A DNA stretch of 64,000 bases, from contig CAVRTM010000012.1 of NCBI GenBank assembly GCA_963724015.1, positions 62,001-126,000 on the forward strand, in the 5' to 3' direction. The DNA comes from CAVRTM01 sp963724015. GTDB lineage: Bacteria; Actinomycetota; Actinomycetes; Actinomycetales; Dermatophilaceae. The notes below the pieces were generated by a model. That model was given only the letters and a program-made list of their open reading frames with translations. It was not told the origin of the DNA and did not search any database. The stretch's first letter is position 1; every line of letters begins with the position of its first letter. Below are positions 9,335 through 18,246 of the stretch, in pieces. The position numbers were made by a program, and so were the translations under genes.

Positions 9335-9340
9335 AGGATA
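9335..9340 (-). promoter_or_regulatory. -10 element, probable leaderless promoter of purN-purH
   Basis: Minus-strand TATCCT, eight bases before the purN GTG. It would drive purN, purH and the YdcZ-type gene. Confidence 0.5.
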
Positions 9341-9391
9341 GTCCAGCCGCCTCGGCGGCCCCCCACCCGTCCCAGCCCTGGAGCCCTGCCC

Positions 9392-9799
9392 ATGCCCCCG
9401 GCCCCTTCGCGCGGCAGCGTCGCACCCGCCGGCGTCGCCGCCGCCCGCCGGTCCGCGGTGCTGCTCCTGCTCGGGCTGCTCGCGACCTACCTGGACCTGC
9501 CGTGGAAGGCCGTGGCGCTCGTGCCGCTGGCGCTGGCGGCCCGGGAGACCGTCCGGTCGCTGCGGCAGATGGCCCGTGCCGGTGCCCCGCGCCGGGCCAT
9601 GGTGTGGTCCGGGGTCGGCCTGGCGCTGATCGCCTACCTGGCCGGGAGCATCCTGCTGATGCTCGCGATGTACGGGCCGTTCAAGACCTACCAGGACTGT
9701 CTGGCCGGAGCCAACACCGCTGTGGCGAGGGCGACGTGCCAGGACGAGCTGAACGGCAGCTTCGGCGACCGCCTCGGTGGGCTCGGCCTGCGGCGCTGA
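9392..9799 (+). CDS. Small membrane protein, unknown function
   Basis: A 135-residue protein with two or three hydrophobic segments (about residues 22-45 and 70-92), a basic loop between them (ETVRSLRQMARAGAPRR), and a Cys-containing soluble tail (KTYQDCLAGANTAVARATCQDEL) in which two Cys could form a disulfide on the outer face. ATG 9392 follows a CCCTGCCC stretch without a clear ribosome site. It is divergent from purN. I recognise no family. Confidence 0.6.
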   Translation: MPPAPSRGSVAPAGVAAARRSAVLLLLGLLATYLDLPWKAVALVPLALAARETVRSLRQMARAGAPRRAMVWSGVGLALIAYLAGSILLMLAMYGPFKTYQDCLAGANTAVARATCQDELNGSFGDRLGGLGLRR

Positions 9800-9891
9800 G
9801 GCCGCCATGCCGACCTGGGCCGCGATGCCGATCTGAGCCGCCATGGCCGCCGGCGCGGCACCGCCGGCCGCGCGGCCCGTCCGCGGCGACG

Positions 9892-11150
9892 TCAGCCCCG
9901 CCGCGCGCGCAGGTGCGACGCGCCGACCACCACGGCCGCGCCGAGCAGCAGCTCGCCGAGCAGGGCGCCCGCCGACCGCCCAGGGGTTGGCGCCCACGGC
10001 GCCGAGCCGGGCGGCGCCCGCCGCGCCGCCCGCCAGCGCCACCGCCAGCGTGAGCACGGCCGCGCACAGCACGCAGGCCGCGGCCGAGGTCTCGGCCTTG
10101 ATCTGCCACGTGGACAGGCGCGACACGGCGCGCAGGCTGCGCCAGCCGACGACCGCGCCGACGGCGACCGGCACGAGCACGGCGAGCCACAGCCAGGACG
10201 GCAGCGGCCCGGGGTCGGGCAGGGCGCCCGAGCACCGGCACCAGCGGCAGCAGCCCCGGGTCGGACGTGGTCCAGGTGATGGAGGAGCCCTGCCCGATGC
10301 CGAAGCCGGGGCCGGCCATCCAGGCCAGCGCCCACACGCCGAGGTTGGGCAGCAGCGCGAGCTGGGCCAGGGTCGCGACGGCGCCCCCGACCACGCCGGC
10401 GCCCAGCGCGTCGTAGAGGCGGCCGACGCGTCCGGCGTGCACGGCGATGACGACCAGCGTGACCAGGACACCGCAGGCCAGGCAGCAGAGCACCCCCCAG
10501 ACGGCCGGGCGCACCGCCCGGCGCACGAACCGCGGCACCAGGTCGTGCCACGCGGCGGCCAGGTCGGGCGCCACCGTGCCGACGTCGCCGCGGAACTCAC
10601 CGCAGACGGCCAGCACGAGCGGCGACCAGGCTCAGGACCAGGCCGCCGAGGACCGCCCCGAACAGGGAGGGCTGCACGTGCGCGCCGCTGCCGAGGAGCG
10701 CGACGACCAGGGTGACCAGCGTGTAGGCCCCGATGAACCCGGCGCCGGCGTCCAGGACGTCGACCCGCAGGGCGCCGAACCCGCCGAGGCGGCGCACGTC
10801 GTCGTCACCGAGGAGCGCGACGACCCGCCGGGCCGCCAGGAACGCCCAGAGCAGGGGCACCGCGGTGAGCAGCCACGGGGTGAGGGACACGGTGGCGCTG
10901 CCGATGCCGAGGTGGACGCCGTGGCGCGAGCAGCCACCCGTCGGCGCCGACGGAGAACGCGGTGGTCCACGCCACGGTGCTCTGCGGGCTCGCGACCCAG
11001 ACCAGCAGCACCGGCAGCGCGATGGCCAGCAGCGACAGGGCCGCCGCGGAGGCGCCGGCGACCACCGCCCGGCGGCGCAGCGGCCACCCCTGCAGGGCCG
11101 TGGCGTCGGAGGTGGTCGGTCAGGTGGCGGGCGCGATCGAGCAGGCTCAT
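9892..11150 (-). CDS. DUF6350-type polytopic membrane protein (several frameshifts)
   Basis: About 415 residues can be followed across five frame changes near 11110, 10923, 10619, 10227 and 9969. All are +1, two of them GGCGCC written as GGGCGCC. The reconstructed product has about ten membrane helices, with segments WVASPQSTVAWTTAFSVG, SLTPWLLTAVPLLWAFLAARR, YDALGAGVVGGAVATLAQLALLPNLGVWALAW, GFGIGQGSSITWTTSDPGLLPLVP and GALPDPGPLPSWLWL. These match DUF6350 proteins that sit between sucD and purN in many actinobacteria (called PerM-like in some annotations). Role unknown. The start is ATG 11150 with AAGGG upstream. Confidence 0.72.
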
Positions 11151-11237
11151 GATCCCTTCATCGTCGCCGGTGCCGGCAGCGGCGCAGGGAGGGCACGCCG
11201 GGCAGCCGCGCGATTGCTGCAGAAATCCGCGGACGCC

Positions 11238-11275
11238 GACGGGCCGGTCCCCTCCGGGGAGGGAACCGGCCCGTC
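11238..11275 (-). terminator. Hairpin terminator after sucD
   Basis: An 18-bp stem with one mismatch, 22 nt after the sucD stop on the minus strand. It closes the sucCD operon. Confidence 0.75.
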
Positions 11276-11296
11276 GTACCGGCTGGGGGTGCAGGG

Positions 11297-12187
11297 TCAG
11301 CCGAGGTCCTTCATGATCTCGCGCATGAGGTCGGCGGTCGCGGACGGCGTCTTGCCGACCTTGACACCGGCGGCCTCGAGGGCCTCCTGCTTGGCGGCGG
11401 CGGTGCCGGAGGACCCGGACACGATCGCGCCGGCGTGGCCCATCGTCTTGCCCTCGGGGGCGGTGAAGCCCGCGACGTAGCCGACGACCGGCTTGGTCAC
11501 GTGCTCCTTGATGTAGGCCGCCGCGCGCTCCTCGGCGTCGCCGCCGATCTCGCCGATCATGACGATCGCGTCGGTGTCGGGGTCGGCCTCGAACGCCTCG
11601 AGGCAGTCGATGTGCGTGGTGCCGATGATCGGGTCACCGCCGATGCCGACCGCGGTGGAGAAGCCGAACTCGCGCAGCTCGTACATCATCTGGTAGGTCA
11701 GCGTGCCCGACTTGGAGACCAGGCCGATGCGGCCGGGGCCGGAGATGTCGGCCGGGATGATGCCGGCGTTGGAGGCCCCGGGGCTGATCAGGCCCGGGCA
11801 GTTCGGGCCGACGATGCGGGTCGTGCCCTTCTGCACCGAGTAGGCGTAGAACTCGGCCGTGTCCTTGACCGCGATGCCCTCGGTGATGACCACGGCCAGC
11901 GGGATCGCGGCGTCGATCGCCTCGACGACGGCGGACTTGGCGAACGCCGGCGGCACGAAGATGACCGACACGTTCGCGCCGGTCTCGGCGATGGCGTCGG
12001 CGACGGACCCGAACACGGGCACCGTGACGCCGCCGTCGAACTCGACGGTCTGGCCGGCCTTCCTGGGGTTGACGCCGCCGACGATGGTGGTGCCCGAGGC
12101 GAGCATGCGCTGGGTGTGCTTCATGCCCTCGGAGCCGGTCATGCCCTGGACGATGACCTTGGAGTCAGCGTTGAGGAAGATTGCCAT
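11297..12187 (-). CDS. sucD: Succinate-CoA ligase, alpha subunit
   Basis: Forms succinate and a nucleoside triphosphate from succinyl-CoA together with SucC. The 296-residue protein has a CoA-binding Rossmann domain (VIVQGMTGSEGMKHTQRMLASG), GPNCPGLISPG, and the phosphohistidine loop GHAGAIVSGSSGTAAAK near residue 250. It follows sucC by 15 nt and is probably co-transcribed. Intact, family length. Confidence 0.97.
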   Translation of the reverse strand: MAIFLNADSKVIVQGMTGSEGMKHTQRMLASGTTIVGGVNPRKAGQTVEFDGGVTVPVFGSVADAIAETGANVSVIFVPPAFAKSAVVEAIDAAIPLAVVITEGIAVKDTAEFYAYSVQKGTTRIVGPNCPGLISPGASNAGIIPADISGPGRIGLVSKSGTLTYQMMYELREFGFSTAVGIGGDPIIGTTHIDCLEAFEADPDTDAIVMIGEIGGDAEERAAAYIKEHVTKPVVGYVAGFTAPEGKTMGHAGAIVSGSSGTAAAKQEALEAAGVKVGKTPSATADLMREIMKDLG

Positions 12188-12202
12188 TGTTGGTCCTGCC
12201 CC

Positions 12203-13381
12203 TTACTTGGATGCCAGCTCGGCGGCCTTGCGGGCCGCGCCGTCCATGGTCGCTTCGATGGTCACGAGCGGGTGGTTGGCCTCCGCGAGGATGCGCCGGC
12301 CCTCCTCGACGTTGTTGCCGTCCAGCCGGACGACGAGCGGCTTGGTCGCCTCGTCGCCCAGCGCCTTGAGCGCGCCGACGATGCCGTTGGCGACCGCGTC
12401 GCACGACGTGATCCCGCCGAACACGTTGACGAACACCGACTTGACCTGCTCGTCGCCGAGGATGATGTGCAGGCCGTTGGCCATGACCTCGGCCGAGGCG
12501 CCGCCGCCGATGTCGAGGAAGTTGGCCGGCTTGGGCTGGCCGGGGAACTCCTCGCCGGCGTAGGCGACGACGTCCAGGGTCGACATGACCAGGCCCGCGC
12601 CGTTGCCGATGATGCCGACCGAGCCGTCGAGCTTGACGTAGTTGAGGTTCTTGGCCTTGGCGGCCGCCTCGAGCGGGTCGGCCGCGGCCTTGTCCTCGAG
12701 CGCCTCGTGGTCGGGGTGGCGGAAGCCGGCGTTCTCGTCCAGGGTCACCTTGCCGTCGAGGGCCACGATCTGGCCGTCGGTGGTCTTGACCAGCGGGTTG
12801 ACCTCGACCAGCGTCGCGTCCTCGTCGCGGTAGACGGTCCACAGCTTCTGGATCGCGTCGGAGATCTGGTCCTTGACGTCGTCGTCGAACCCGGCGGCGT
12901 CGACGATCTCCTTGGCCTTGGCGGCGTCGATCCCGACGATCGGGTCGACCGCGACGCGGGCGAGGGCCTCGGGACGCTCGACGGCGAGCACCTCGATCTC
13001 CATGCCGCCCTCCTTGCTGGCCATCGCGAGGTAGGTGCGGTTGGCCCGGTCCAGCAGCACCGAGAAGTAGTACTCCTCGGCGATCTGCGCGCCCTGGGCG
13101 ATCATCACCTGGTGGACGGTGTGGCCCTTGATGTCCATGCCGAGGATCTGCTCGGCGGCGGTGGCCGCCTCGTCGACGCTCTTGGCGACCTTGACACCAC
13201 CGGCCTTGCCGCGACCGCCGGTCTTGACCTGGGCCTTGACGACGGTCACACCGCCGCTGCTGGCACCGATCTTCTCCGCCGCCGCACGGGCCTCGTCCAC
13301 GGTCGTGGCGACGGCGCCGGCCAGCACCGGCACCCCGTGCGCCTCGAACACGTCGCGCGCTTGGTACTCGAAAAGGTCCAC
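12203..13381 (-). CDS. sucC: ADP-forming succinate-CoA ligase, beta subunit
   Basis: Nucleotide-binding partner of SucD. The 392 residues start with MDLFEYQARDVFEAHGVP, continue with an ATP-grasp domain (KAQVKTGGRGKAGGVK, EYYFSVLLDRANRTYLAM) and contain NFLDIGGGAS and VNVFGGITSCDAVANGI. The start is GTG at 13379-13381 with GAGGAT upstream. A TAGGCT -10 candidate lies near 13430 on the minus strand. It heads the sucCD operon and is intact. Confidence 0.97.
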   Translation of the reverse strand: MDLFEYQARDVFEAHGVPVLAGAVATTVDEARAAAEKIGASSGGVTVVKAQVKTGGRGKAGGVKVAKSVDEAATAAEQILGMDIKGHTVHQVMIAQGAQIAEEYYFSVLLDRANRTYLAMASKEGGMEIEVLAVERPEALARVAVDPIVGIDAAKAKEIVDAAGFDDDVKDQISDAIQKLWTVYRDEDATLVEVNPLVKTTDGQIVALDGKVTLDENAGFRHPDHEALEDKAAADPLEAAAKAKNLNYVKLDGSVGIIGNGAGLVMSTLDVVAYAGEEFPGQPKPANFLDIGGGASAEVMANGLHIILGDEQVKSVFVNVFGGITSCDAVANGIVGALKALGDEATKPLVVRLDGNNVEEGRRILAEANHPLVTIEATMDGAARKAAELASK

Positions 13382-13582
13382 GAGTTCATCCTCGTCATCG
13401 AAGGGTCATGGAAAGGAAATCCCGCAGCGGAGCCTAGTCCTGCTCCTCCGGGGCCGCCGGACACGGGTGCGCGGGGCTCGGACAAGTGCGACCAATCTCA
13501 CCGGAGGGGGAACGGGAGCGCCTCCGCCGTCGTCGCACCGAAGGACAGGCGGGCAGCACAGGGCGAGCAGGAGGTGGCGGAC

Positions 13583-14116
13583 GTGGACACCAGGGCGATC
13601 GGACCGGCAGTGCGGATCCTCGTGGCGGGCACGTTCGTGCTCGCCCTCGCGGCCTGCGGGTCGGGCTCGGCCGGACCCGGCACCCCCGGCGCCACGACGG
13701 GAAGCTCGACCTCCCCCTCCTCCTCCACGCCGCCGCCCCGCACGCCCACCGCCGCCTTCCCCCTGACGGTGACCCGCACCGGCGGCATCGCCGGCTTCCA
13801 CGACACCGTGGTGCTCCAGGCCGACGGCCGCCTCGAGGCCAACAGCCGTGGCCACACCAGCAGCTGCCGGCTCAAGCCGGAGGTGCTCAAGGACATCCTG
13901 CGGGCCGTGGGCGGGGTCCCCTGGGGGCGTGTACCCCCTGCCGACAGCACGCCGAAGCACCCCGATGACATGGTCCTGCTGGTGACCAGCGACAGCCGCC
14001 GCGCCCCGGCCCGGCTGGACGACCCGCTCCTGGGCGGACTCCAGCAGCAGCTGAGCGACCTGGTCGTCGACTCCTCGGGCCCCCACCCGGCGCACGAGCT
14101 GTGCCTGCCCGCCTGA
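13583..14116 (+). CDS. Putative lipoprotein, unknown function
   Basis: A 177-residue product with a lipoprotein signal peptide: positive start, hydrophobic run ILVAGTFVLALAAC with a lipobox ending at Cys, then a Gly/Ser/Thr/Pro-rich linker of about 40 residues. The mature domain (about 130 residues) contains GGIAGFHDTVVLQADGRLE and a conserved-looking Cys pair. Such domains resemble those of small secreted actinobacterial proteins that lack a known role. GTG 13583 is chosen because AGGAGG (13569-13574) lies eight bases upstream; a GTG at 13574 overlaps that site. It is divergent from sucC. Confidence 0.75.
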   Translation: MDTRAIGPAVRILVAGTFVLALAACGSGSAGPGTPGATTGSSTSPSSSTPPPRTPTAAFPLTVTRTGGIAGFHDTVVLQADGRLEANSRGHTSSCRLKPEVLKDILRAVGGVPWGRVPPADSTPKHPDDMVLLVTSDSRRAPARLDDPLLGGLQQQLSDLVVDSSGPHPAHELCLPA

Positions 14117-14142
14117 GCGCCCGCCGCACCCGCTCATGACAG

Positions 14143-14170
14143 CAGCGCCGACCCGCAAGGGCCGGCGCTG
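14143..14170. terminator. Bidirectional hairpin between lipoprotein and M4 protease genes
   Basis: A 12-bp stem with one mismatch and a GCAA (GNRA) tetraloop, between convergent genes. Confidence 0.7.
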
Positions 14171-14191
14171 CCGTCGTGAGGGACTCCGGGG

Positions 14192-16255
14192 TCAGCCCGT
14201 GGTGACCGACGTGTCGTCGACCACGAAGCTGGTCTGCAGCGAGGCGTCCTCGTTCATGAGGAACTTCACCGTGACCGACTTGCCCTTGTACGACGCCAGC
14301 GAGAAGGACTTCTGCGCGTAGGTCGCGTTGGCACCGACGTTGGAGTAGGTCGCCAGCGTGGTGGTCGTCGTGCCGCTGACCACCTGCACCTTCATCGTGT
14401 CGTACGCCGTGGACCCGCTCTCGGCGGTGTCGGTGCGCAGCCAGAACGACAGGCTCGGCGCCGCCGCGGTGGACGGGATGGTCACCGACTGGGTGACGGT
14501 CTCGGTCGCGGTCGTGCCGTTGCCGCCCAGCCAGGCCTTGTAGCTGCCGGTGTGCGCCGGGCGCCCGGTGTTGTTGGTGATCGGGCCGGAGGTGCCACCC
14601 CAGCTTGCCTGTCCGGACTCGAAGCCGGGGTTGGCCAGCAGGTTGGTGCCGGTCGGCGGCGGGGTGGTGGTGCCCCCGCAGGTCTCCGAGCCGGCGGGGA
14701 CGGCGATCGCCGAGAACGCGGCGGCCACGCCCGTGCACTCGGCGCTGGAGTCGCCGTACAGGTCCTTGGCGGACCGGATGGCCCCGTTGCGCGCGGCGGC
14801 GTAGTTGCTGCTGGAGGTCAGGTAGGTCGACAGGGTGCGGTACCAGATCTTCGCGGCCTTGTCCCGGCCGATCCCGGTCACCGTGGAGCCGTCGCAGGTC
14901 GGGCTGTTGTACGACGTGCCGTTGATGGTCTTGGCGCCCGAGCCCTCCGAGGCCAGGTAGAACCAGTGGTTCAGCGGGCCGGAGGAGTAGTGCGGGTCCA
15001 GGCTGCCGAGGCTGGAGGACCAGCAGTCCTTGCTCGCCCCGTCGCGTGACGGCTTGTCCATGTAGCGCAGCGGGGTGCCGTTGCCGTTGAGGTCGATCTC
15101 CTCGCCGATCAGGTAGTCGCCCGGGTCGCTGGAGTTGGCGGCGTAGAACTCCACCGCGGTGCCGAAGATGTCGCTGGTCGCCTCGTTGAGGCCGCCGGCG
15201 TCACCGGTGTAGGCCAGGCCTGCGGTGTTCTCGGTGACGCCGTGGCTCATCTCGTGCGCCGCGACGTCGAGCTCGACCAGCGGGTGGGTGTTGCTCGCGC
15301 CGTCGCCGTAGGTCATCTGGGTGCCGTCCCAGAAGGCGTTCTCGTAGTTGGTGCCGTAGTGGACCCGCGAGCGGGCGCCGACGCCGTCGTTCTTGATGCC
15401 GTTGCGGCCCTGGACGTTCTTGTAGTAGTCGAACGTCTTTTCGGCGCCGTACTGCGCGTCGACGGCGGCGGAGGCGCGGTCGGACACGCTGCCGTTGCCC
15501 CACACGTCGTCGGCATCGGTGAACTGGGTGCCGGTGCCGCTGGTCGCCTGCTTGAGGTCGGTGGTGTAGTTGCCCACCGGGTCCTTGAGCTGGTAGCTGC
15601 CGCCGCTCGGAGTGGTGCCGACGGTGACGTTGCCGACGAAGATGCCCCTGCCCGAGCCCTCCTTGACGTCGTCCCAGCGGGCGAGGGTGGCGCCGTTGGT
15701 CGCGTCGACGATGGTGTGCAGGCGGGTGGGGGTCTGGTCGGCCCTGATGCCGGTCACCAGCACGTCGTACGCGAGGCGGGGCCTGGCCCCACCGGCGTAG
15801 ACGACGAGCTCGCCGGCAGCGGCCTTCCTGGCCAGGGAGGGGGTCCGCAACCCGGTGGCGCGCGCCGTGGCTGCAGCCACGCGGGGGGTCGTGGAGGCGA
15901 CGTCCGCGCGGCCGGAGGCGTTCCAGCTGACGCTGCGGACCGCGCCGGCGCTGGTGCGGTGGACGACGAAGTCGCCCCCGATCACGCGCAGCCCGGCGAA
16001 CGATCGCTCGTACCGGACGTGCGTGCTGCCGTCCCGGTCGGTGATGACGTCCTTGACCTTCAGCTGCTCACGGCTGTCCAGCCGCAGGGCGCGCGCTGTG
16101 TCCGCCGCGCTCGCCTGCGCGGCGGCGATCGCGGACCGGGCAGAGGGGCCCGTCGTGGCGGTGGTCAGGGCCGAGGCCATGGGCGCGGTGGCCGCGCCGG
16201 CGACCACCACGGCACTGATGGCGCCAAGGGCCAAACCGGACTTCAAAGGCTTCAC
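14192..16255 (-). CDS. Secreted M4 family (thermolysin-like) zinc metallopeptidase
   Basis: Extracellular neutral protease made as a preproenzyme of 687 residues. Order: signal peptide (SGLALGAISAVVVAGAATAPMASA), an FTP/PepSY propeptide with RYERSFAGLRVIGGDFVVH, the catalytic domain with zinc motif HEMSH (about residue 335) and the third ligand in GGLNEATSD, HWFYLASEG, and after a PPPTGT linker a C-terminal carbohydrate- or P-domain-like beta-sandwich (NLLANPGFESG ... FVVDDTSVTTG). GTG 16255 is chosen over the TTG at 16261 because GAGGAG lies six bases before it. Intact. A TAGTGT -10-like hexamer lies about 60 nt upstream. Confidence 0.93.
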   Translation of the reverse strand: MKPLKSGLALGAISAVVVAGAATAPMASALTTATTGPSARSAIAAAQASAADTARALRLDSREQLKVKDVITDRDGSTHVRYERSFAGLRVIGGDFVVHRTSAGAVRSVSWNASGRADVASTTPRVAAATARATGLRTPSLARKAAAGELVVYAGGARPRLAYDVLVTGIRADQTPTRLHTIVDATNGATLARWDDVKEGSGRGIFVGNVTVGTTPSGGSYQLKDPVGNYTTDLKQATSGTGTQFTDADDVWGNGSVSDRASAAVDAQYGAEKTFDYYKNVQGRNGIKNDGVGARSRVHYGTNYENAFWDGTQMTYGDGASNTHPLVELDVAAHEMSHGVTENTAGLAYTGDAGGLNEATSDIFGTAVEFYAANSSDPGDYLIGEEIDLNGNGTPLRYMDKPSRDGASKDCWSSSLGSLDPHYSSGPLNHWFYLASEGSGAKTINGTSYNSPTCDGSTVTGIGRDKAAKIWYRTLSTYLTSSSNYAAARNGAIRSAKDLYGDSSAECTGVAAAFSAIAVPAGSETCGGTTTPPPTGTNLLANPGFESGQASWGGTSGPITNNTGRPAHTGSYKAWLGGNGTTATETVTQSVTIPSTAAAPSLSFWLRTDTAESGSTAYDTMKVQVVSGTTTTTLATYSNVGANATYAQKSFSLASYKGKSVTVKFLMNEDASLQTSFVVDDTSVTTG

Positions 16256-16514
16256 GGACAACTCCTCGCTGGAAGGTCGCCGGGGTTGGGCAACCGGGGG
16301 GCAGCCGGTTTTGACACTACGCGCGGATCACTGCTCCCCGTGCGGTGTTCGGCTGGCGCGAACGCTCCAACCTGGGCGAACCGGGGTCAATGGCCTTGAC
16401 CCAACCTTGGCCAGTCCGGGGGCACTTCGGGGGCTGCGCCGGACCTTGAGCGCTGTTTCGCCAGCGGGCGGTCACGGCCTTGCCGGGGGCGGGAGCAGGC
16501 CCCCTGCTGCTGCG

Positions 16515-16928
16515 TCAGCCGGCGGAGACGTTGGCGCGCACCCAGTCGACGATCTCGGTGGTGGTGGCGCCGGGCGTGAAGACCTTGGCGACGCCCATCT
16601 TCGCCAGCGCGGGGAAGTCGTCCTCGGGGATGATGCCGCCGCCGAAGACGACGATGTCGTCCGCGTCGCGCGCCGCGAGCAGCTCGGTGACCTTGGCGAA
16701 CAGGGTCATGTGCGCACCGGAGAGCACGGACAGGCCCACGGCGTCCGCGTCCTCCTGGATCGCCGCCTCGACGATCTGCTCCGGCGTCTGGTGCAGCCCC
16801 GTGTAGACCACCTCCATGCCCGCGTCACGCAGGGCCCGGGCGACCACCTTGGCCCCACGGTCATGACCGTCGAGCCCGGGCTTGGCCACGACGACACGAA
16901 GGGGGCTCTGGTTCGGGCTCTGGCTCAT
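16515..16928 (-). CDS. Stand-alone cobalamin (B12)-binding domain protein, methylmalonyl-CoA mutase C-terminal type
   Basis: A 137-residue protein that is a complete B12-binding Rossmann domain: KPGLDGHDRGAKVVARAL carries the DxHxxG ligand motif, SVLSGAH the SxL motif and VFGGGIIP the GG motif. It corresponds to the C terminus of methylmalonyl-CoA mutase or the small subunit of ethylmalonyl/isobutyryl-CoA mutases. No mutase large subunit is in this window, so the partner is elsewhere or the protein acts alone. ATG 16928 sits seven bases after a TAGGGT -10 (leaderless). Intact. Confidence 0.9.
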   Translation of the reverse strand: MSQSPNQSPLRVVVAKPGLDGHDRGAKVVARALRDAGMEVVYTGLHQTPEQIVEAAIQEDADAVGLSVLSGAHMTLFAKVTELLAARDADDIVVFGGGIIPEDDFPALAKMGVAKVFTPGATTTEIVDWVRANVSAG

Positions 16929-16935
16929 GAAGCGC

Positions 16936-16941
16936 ACCCTA
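16936..16941 (-). promoter_or_regulatory. -10 element, leaderless promoter of B12-binding protein
   Basis: Minus-strand TAGGGT, seven bases, then ATG 16928. Confidence 0.55.
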
Positions 16942-17062
16942 CCGACCCGGGCCCTTCGACTCGGGACAGCCGCCGTTCCCGGGTGGATGGTTGAGCCGTC
17001 AGGTACTACCGTCCGGACACCCACACCGGCGCTCATGCCGGTCCGACTCCGGGGAAGGCCCG

Positions 17063-18163
17063 ATGACCTCGACCACCGTCCGGGGACCGGCGGCCGGCGC
17101 GCCTGCCGGCGCACGGGTGACGTCCGGGCCGGCGGCGGCCCGGCCCACGGCGGCCGGGCCCACGGCGGCCGGGCCCACGGCGTGCCTGCCGCGGCGGGCT
17201 GCCACCGGCACCGTGCGCCTGCTGGAGGTCGGTTGGAGCACCGGGCTCCTGCAGGCCGCCGACGTCGTGACGCAGGCGACCAGGGCCCTGTGCAGCCCGG
17301 CCGGTGTGGTCGGCGCCGCCCTGGAGACCGCCTGGGTGAGCACGCACCTGGCGCTCTACCCGTTCGGGCTGCTCGGCCGCGCCGAGGACGCGGTGTTCCG
17401 CGACCGGTACAGCGTCACCACCCTGCCGCCGCTGCAGCGCAGCCTGGTGATCGGCGACGTCGAGGCCGCCGGCACCCCGATCCTGCTGGTGCACGGCATG
17501 GGTGACAACCGCTCCATCTTCACCGTGCTGCGCCGTGGCCTGCGCCGGCGTGGCTTCGGCCGGGTCCTGACCCTGAACTACTCGCCGTTGACCGCCGACG
17601 TCCGGACCGCCGCGGCGCTGCTCGCACGCGAGGTGGAGCAGCTGGTCGCCGAGACCGGCTACGAGCGCGTGCACGTGGTCGGCCACAGCCTCGGCGGGCT
17701 GATCGCCCGGTACTACGTCACCCGCCTCGGCGGTGACCAGCGGGTGCACACCCTGGTCACCCTCGGGACGCCGCACTCCGGCACCTACAGCGCGTACGCC
17801 CTGCCCTCACCGCTGTGCCGGCAGCTGCGGCCGGGCAGCGCGCTGATGCGTGAGCTCGCCGAGCCGGTGCCGGGGTGCCGCACCCGGTTCCTGGCCTACT
17901 GGTCGGACCTGGACCAGATGGTGCTCCCCCAGGACCACGCACGGCTGGAGCACCCCGACCTCGCCGCGCACAACATCGAGGTGCACGGGCTGGGGCACAT
18001 GAGCCTGCCCATCAGCGGTCGGGTGGTCCACGGCATCTCCACCGCCCTCGCCCACCTCGACCCCGACGGCTCCACCGTGGCCGCCGGGGTGACGCACCTG
18101 GTTGGGCCGGCGGCCGGAGCCGCGTGCGTCGGCGCGCCCGGCGCCGGGCCTCGTGCGTCCTGA
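17063..18163 (+). CDS. Alpha/beta-hydrolase (lipase/PGAP1-like)
   Basis: A 366-residue serine hydrolase, probably an esterase or lipase. A low-complexity Ala/Gly/Thr N terminus (about 45 residues) contains 15-nt tandem repeats (PTAAG). The hydrolase core has LVHGMGDNRSIF (oxyanion hole), the nucleophile elbow VVGHSLGGLIARYY with catalytic Ser (about residue 218), TLVTLGTPHSGT, and the His in VHGLGHMSLP. There is no classical signal peptide, but a hydrophobic stretch near 70-100 could anchor it. ATG 17063 has GGGGAAGG upstream. Natural substrate unknown. Intact. Confidence 0.85.
   Translation: MTSTTVRGPAAGAPAGARVTSGPAAARPTAAGPTAAGPTACLPRRAATGTVRLLEVGWSTGLLQAADVVTQATRALCSPAGVVGAALETAWVSTHLALYPFGLLGRAEDAVFRDRYSVTTLPPLQRSLVIGDVEAAGTPILLVHGMGDNRSIFTVLRRGLRRRGFGRVLTLNYSPLTADVRTAAALLAREVEQLVAETGYERVHVVGHSLGGLIARYYVTRLGGDQRVHTLVTLGTPHSGTYSAYALPSPLCRQLRPGSALMRELAEPVPGCRTRFLAYWSDLDQMVLPQDHARLEHPDLAAHNIEVHGLGHMSLPISGRVVHGISTALAHLDPDGSTVAAGVTHLVGPAAGAACVGAPGAGPRAS
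17144..17182. repeat. 15-nt tandem repeat within hydrolase gene
   Basis: About 2.6 copies of cccacggcggccggg in frame (GPTAA repeats) in the low-complexity N terminus of the hydrolase. Confidence 0.8.
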
Positions 18164-18204
18164 GCGATCTCCGTGCACGATGAGGGATCACGAACCGGTC
18201 ACGG

Positions 18205-18210
18205 TAGCCT
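18205..18210 (+). promoter_or_regulatory. -10 element of the M23 peptidase gene
   Basis: TAGCCT about 36 nt before the GTG at 18247, implying a leader of about 30 nt. No c-di-AMP riboswitch was recognised in the region. Confidence 0.4.
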
Positions 18211-18246
18211 CCAGCGTTCCCCGCCACCGAACCGAAGGCCGCGCCT

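Noticed and set aside
11435..14116. 893-codon plus-strand frame across sucD and sucC
   Set aside because: The first 700 codons are antisense to sucDC. Only the last 177 codons, with a signal peptide, lipobox and ribosome site, form a real gene (13583-14116).
16262..16514. Cobalamin or other riboswitch before the B12-binding protein or the protease
   Set aside because: No conserved box of a known riboswitch class was seen, and the B12 protein is apparently leaderless.
18164..18246. c-di-AMP riboswitch before the M23 peptidase
   Set aside because: The leader is only about 30 nt from the likely -10 and lacks the conserved riboswitch segments.
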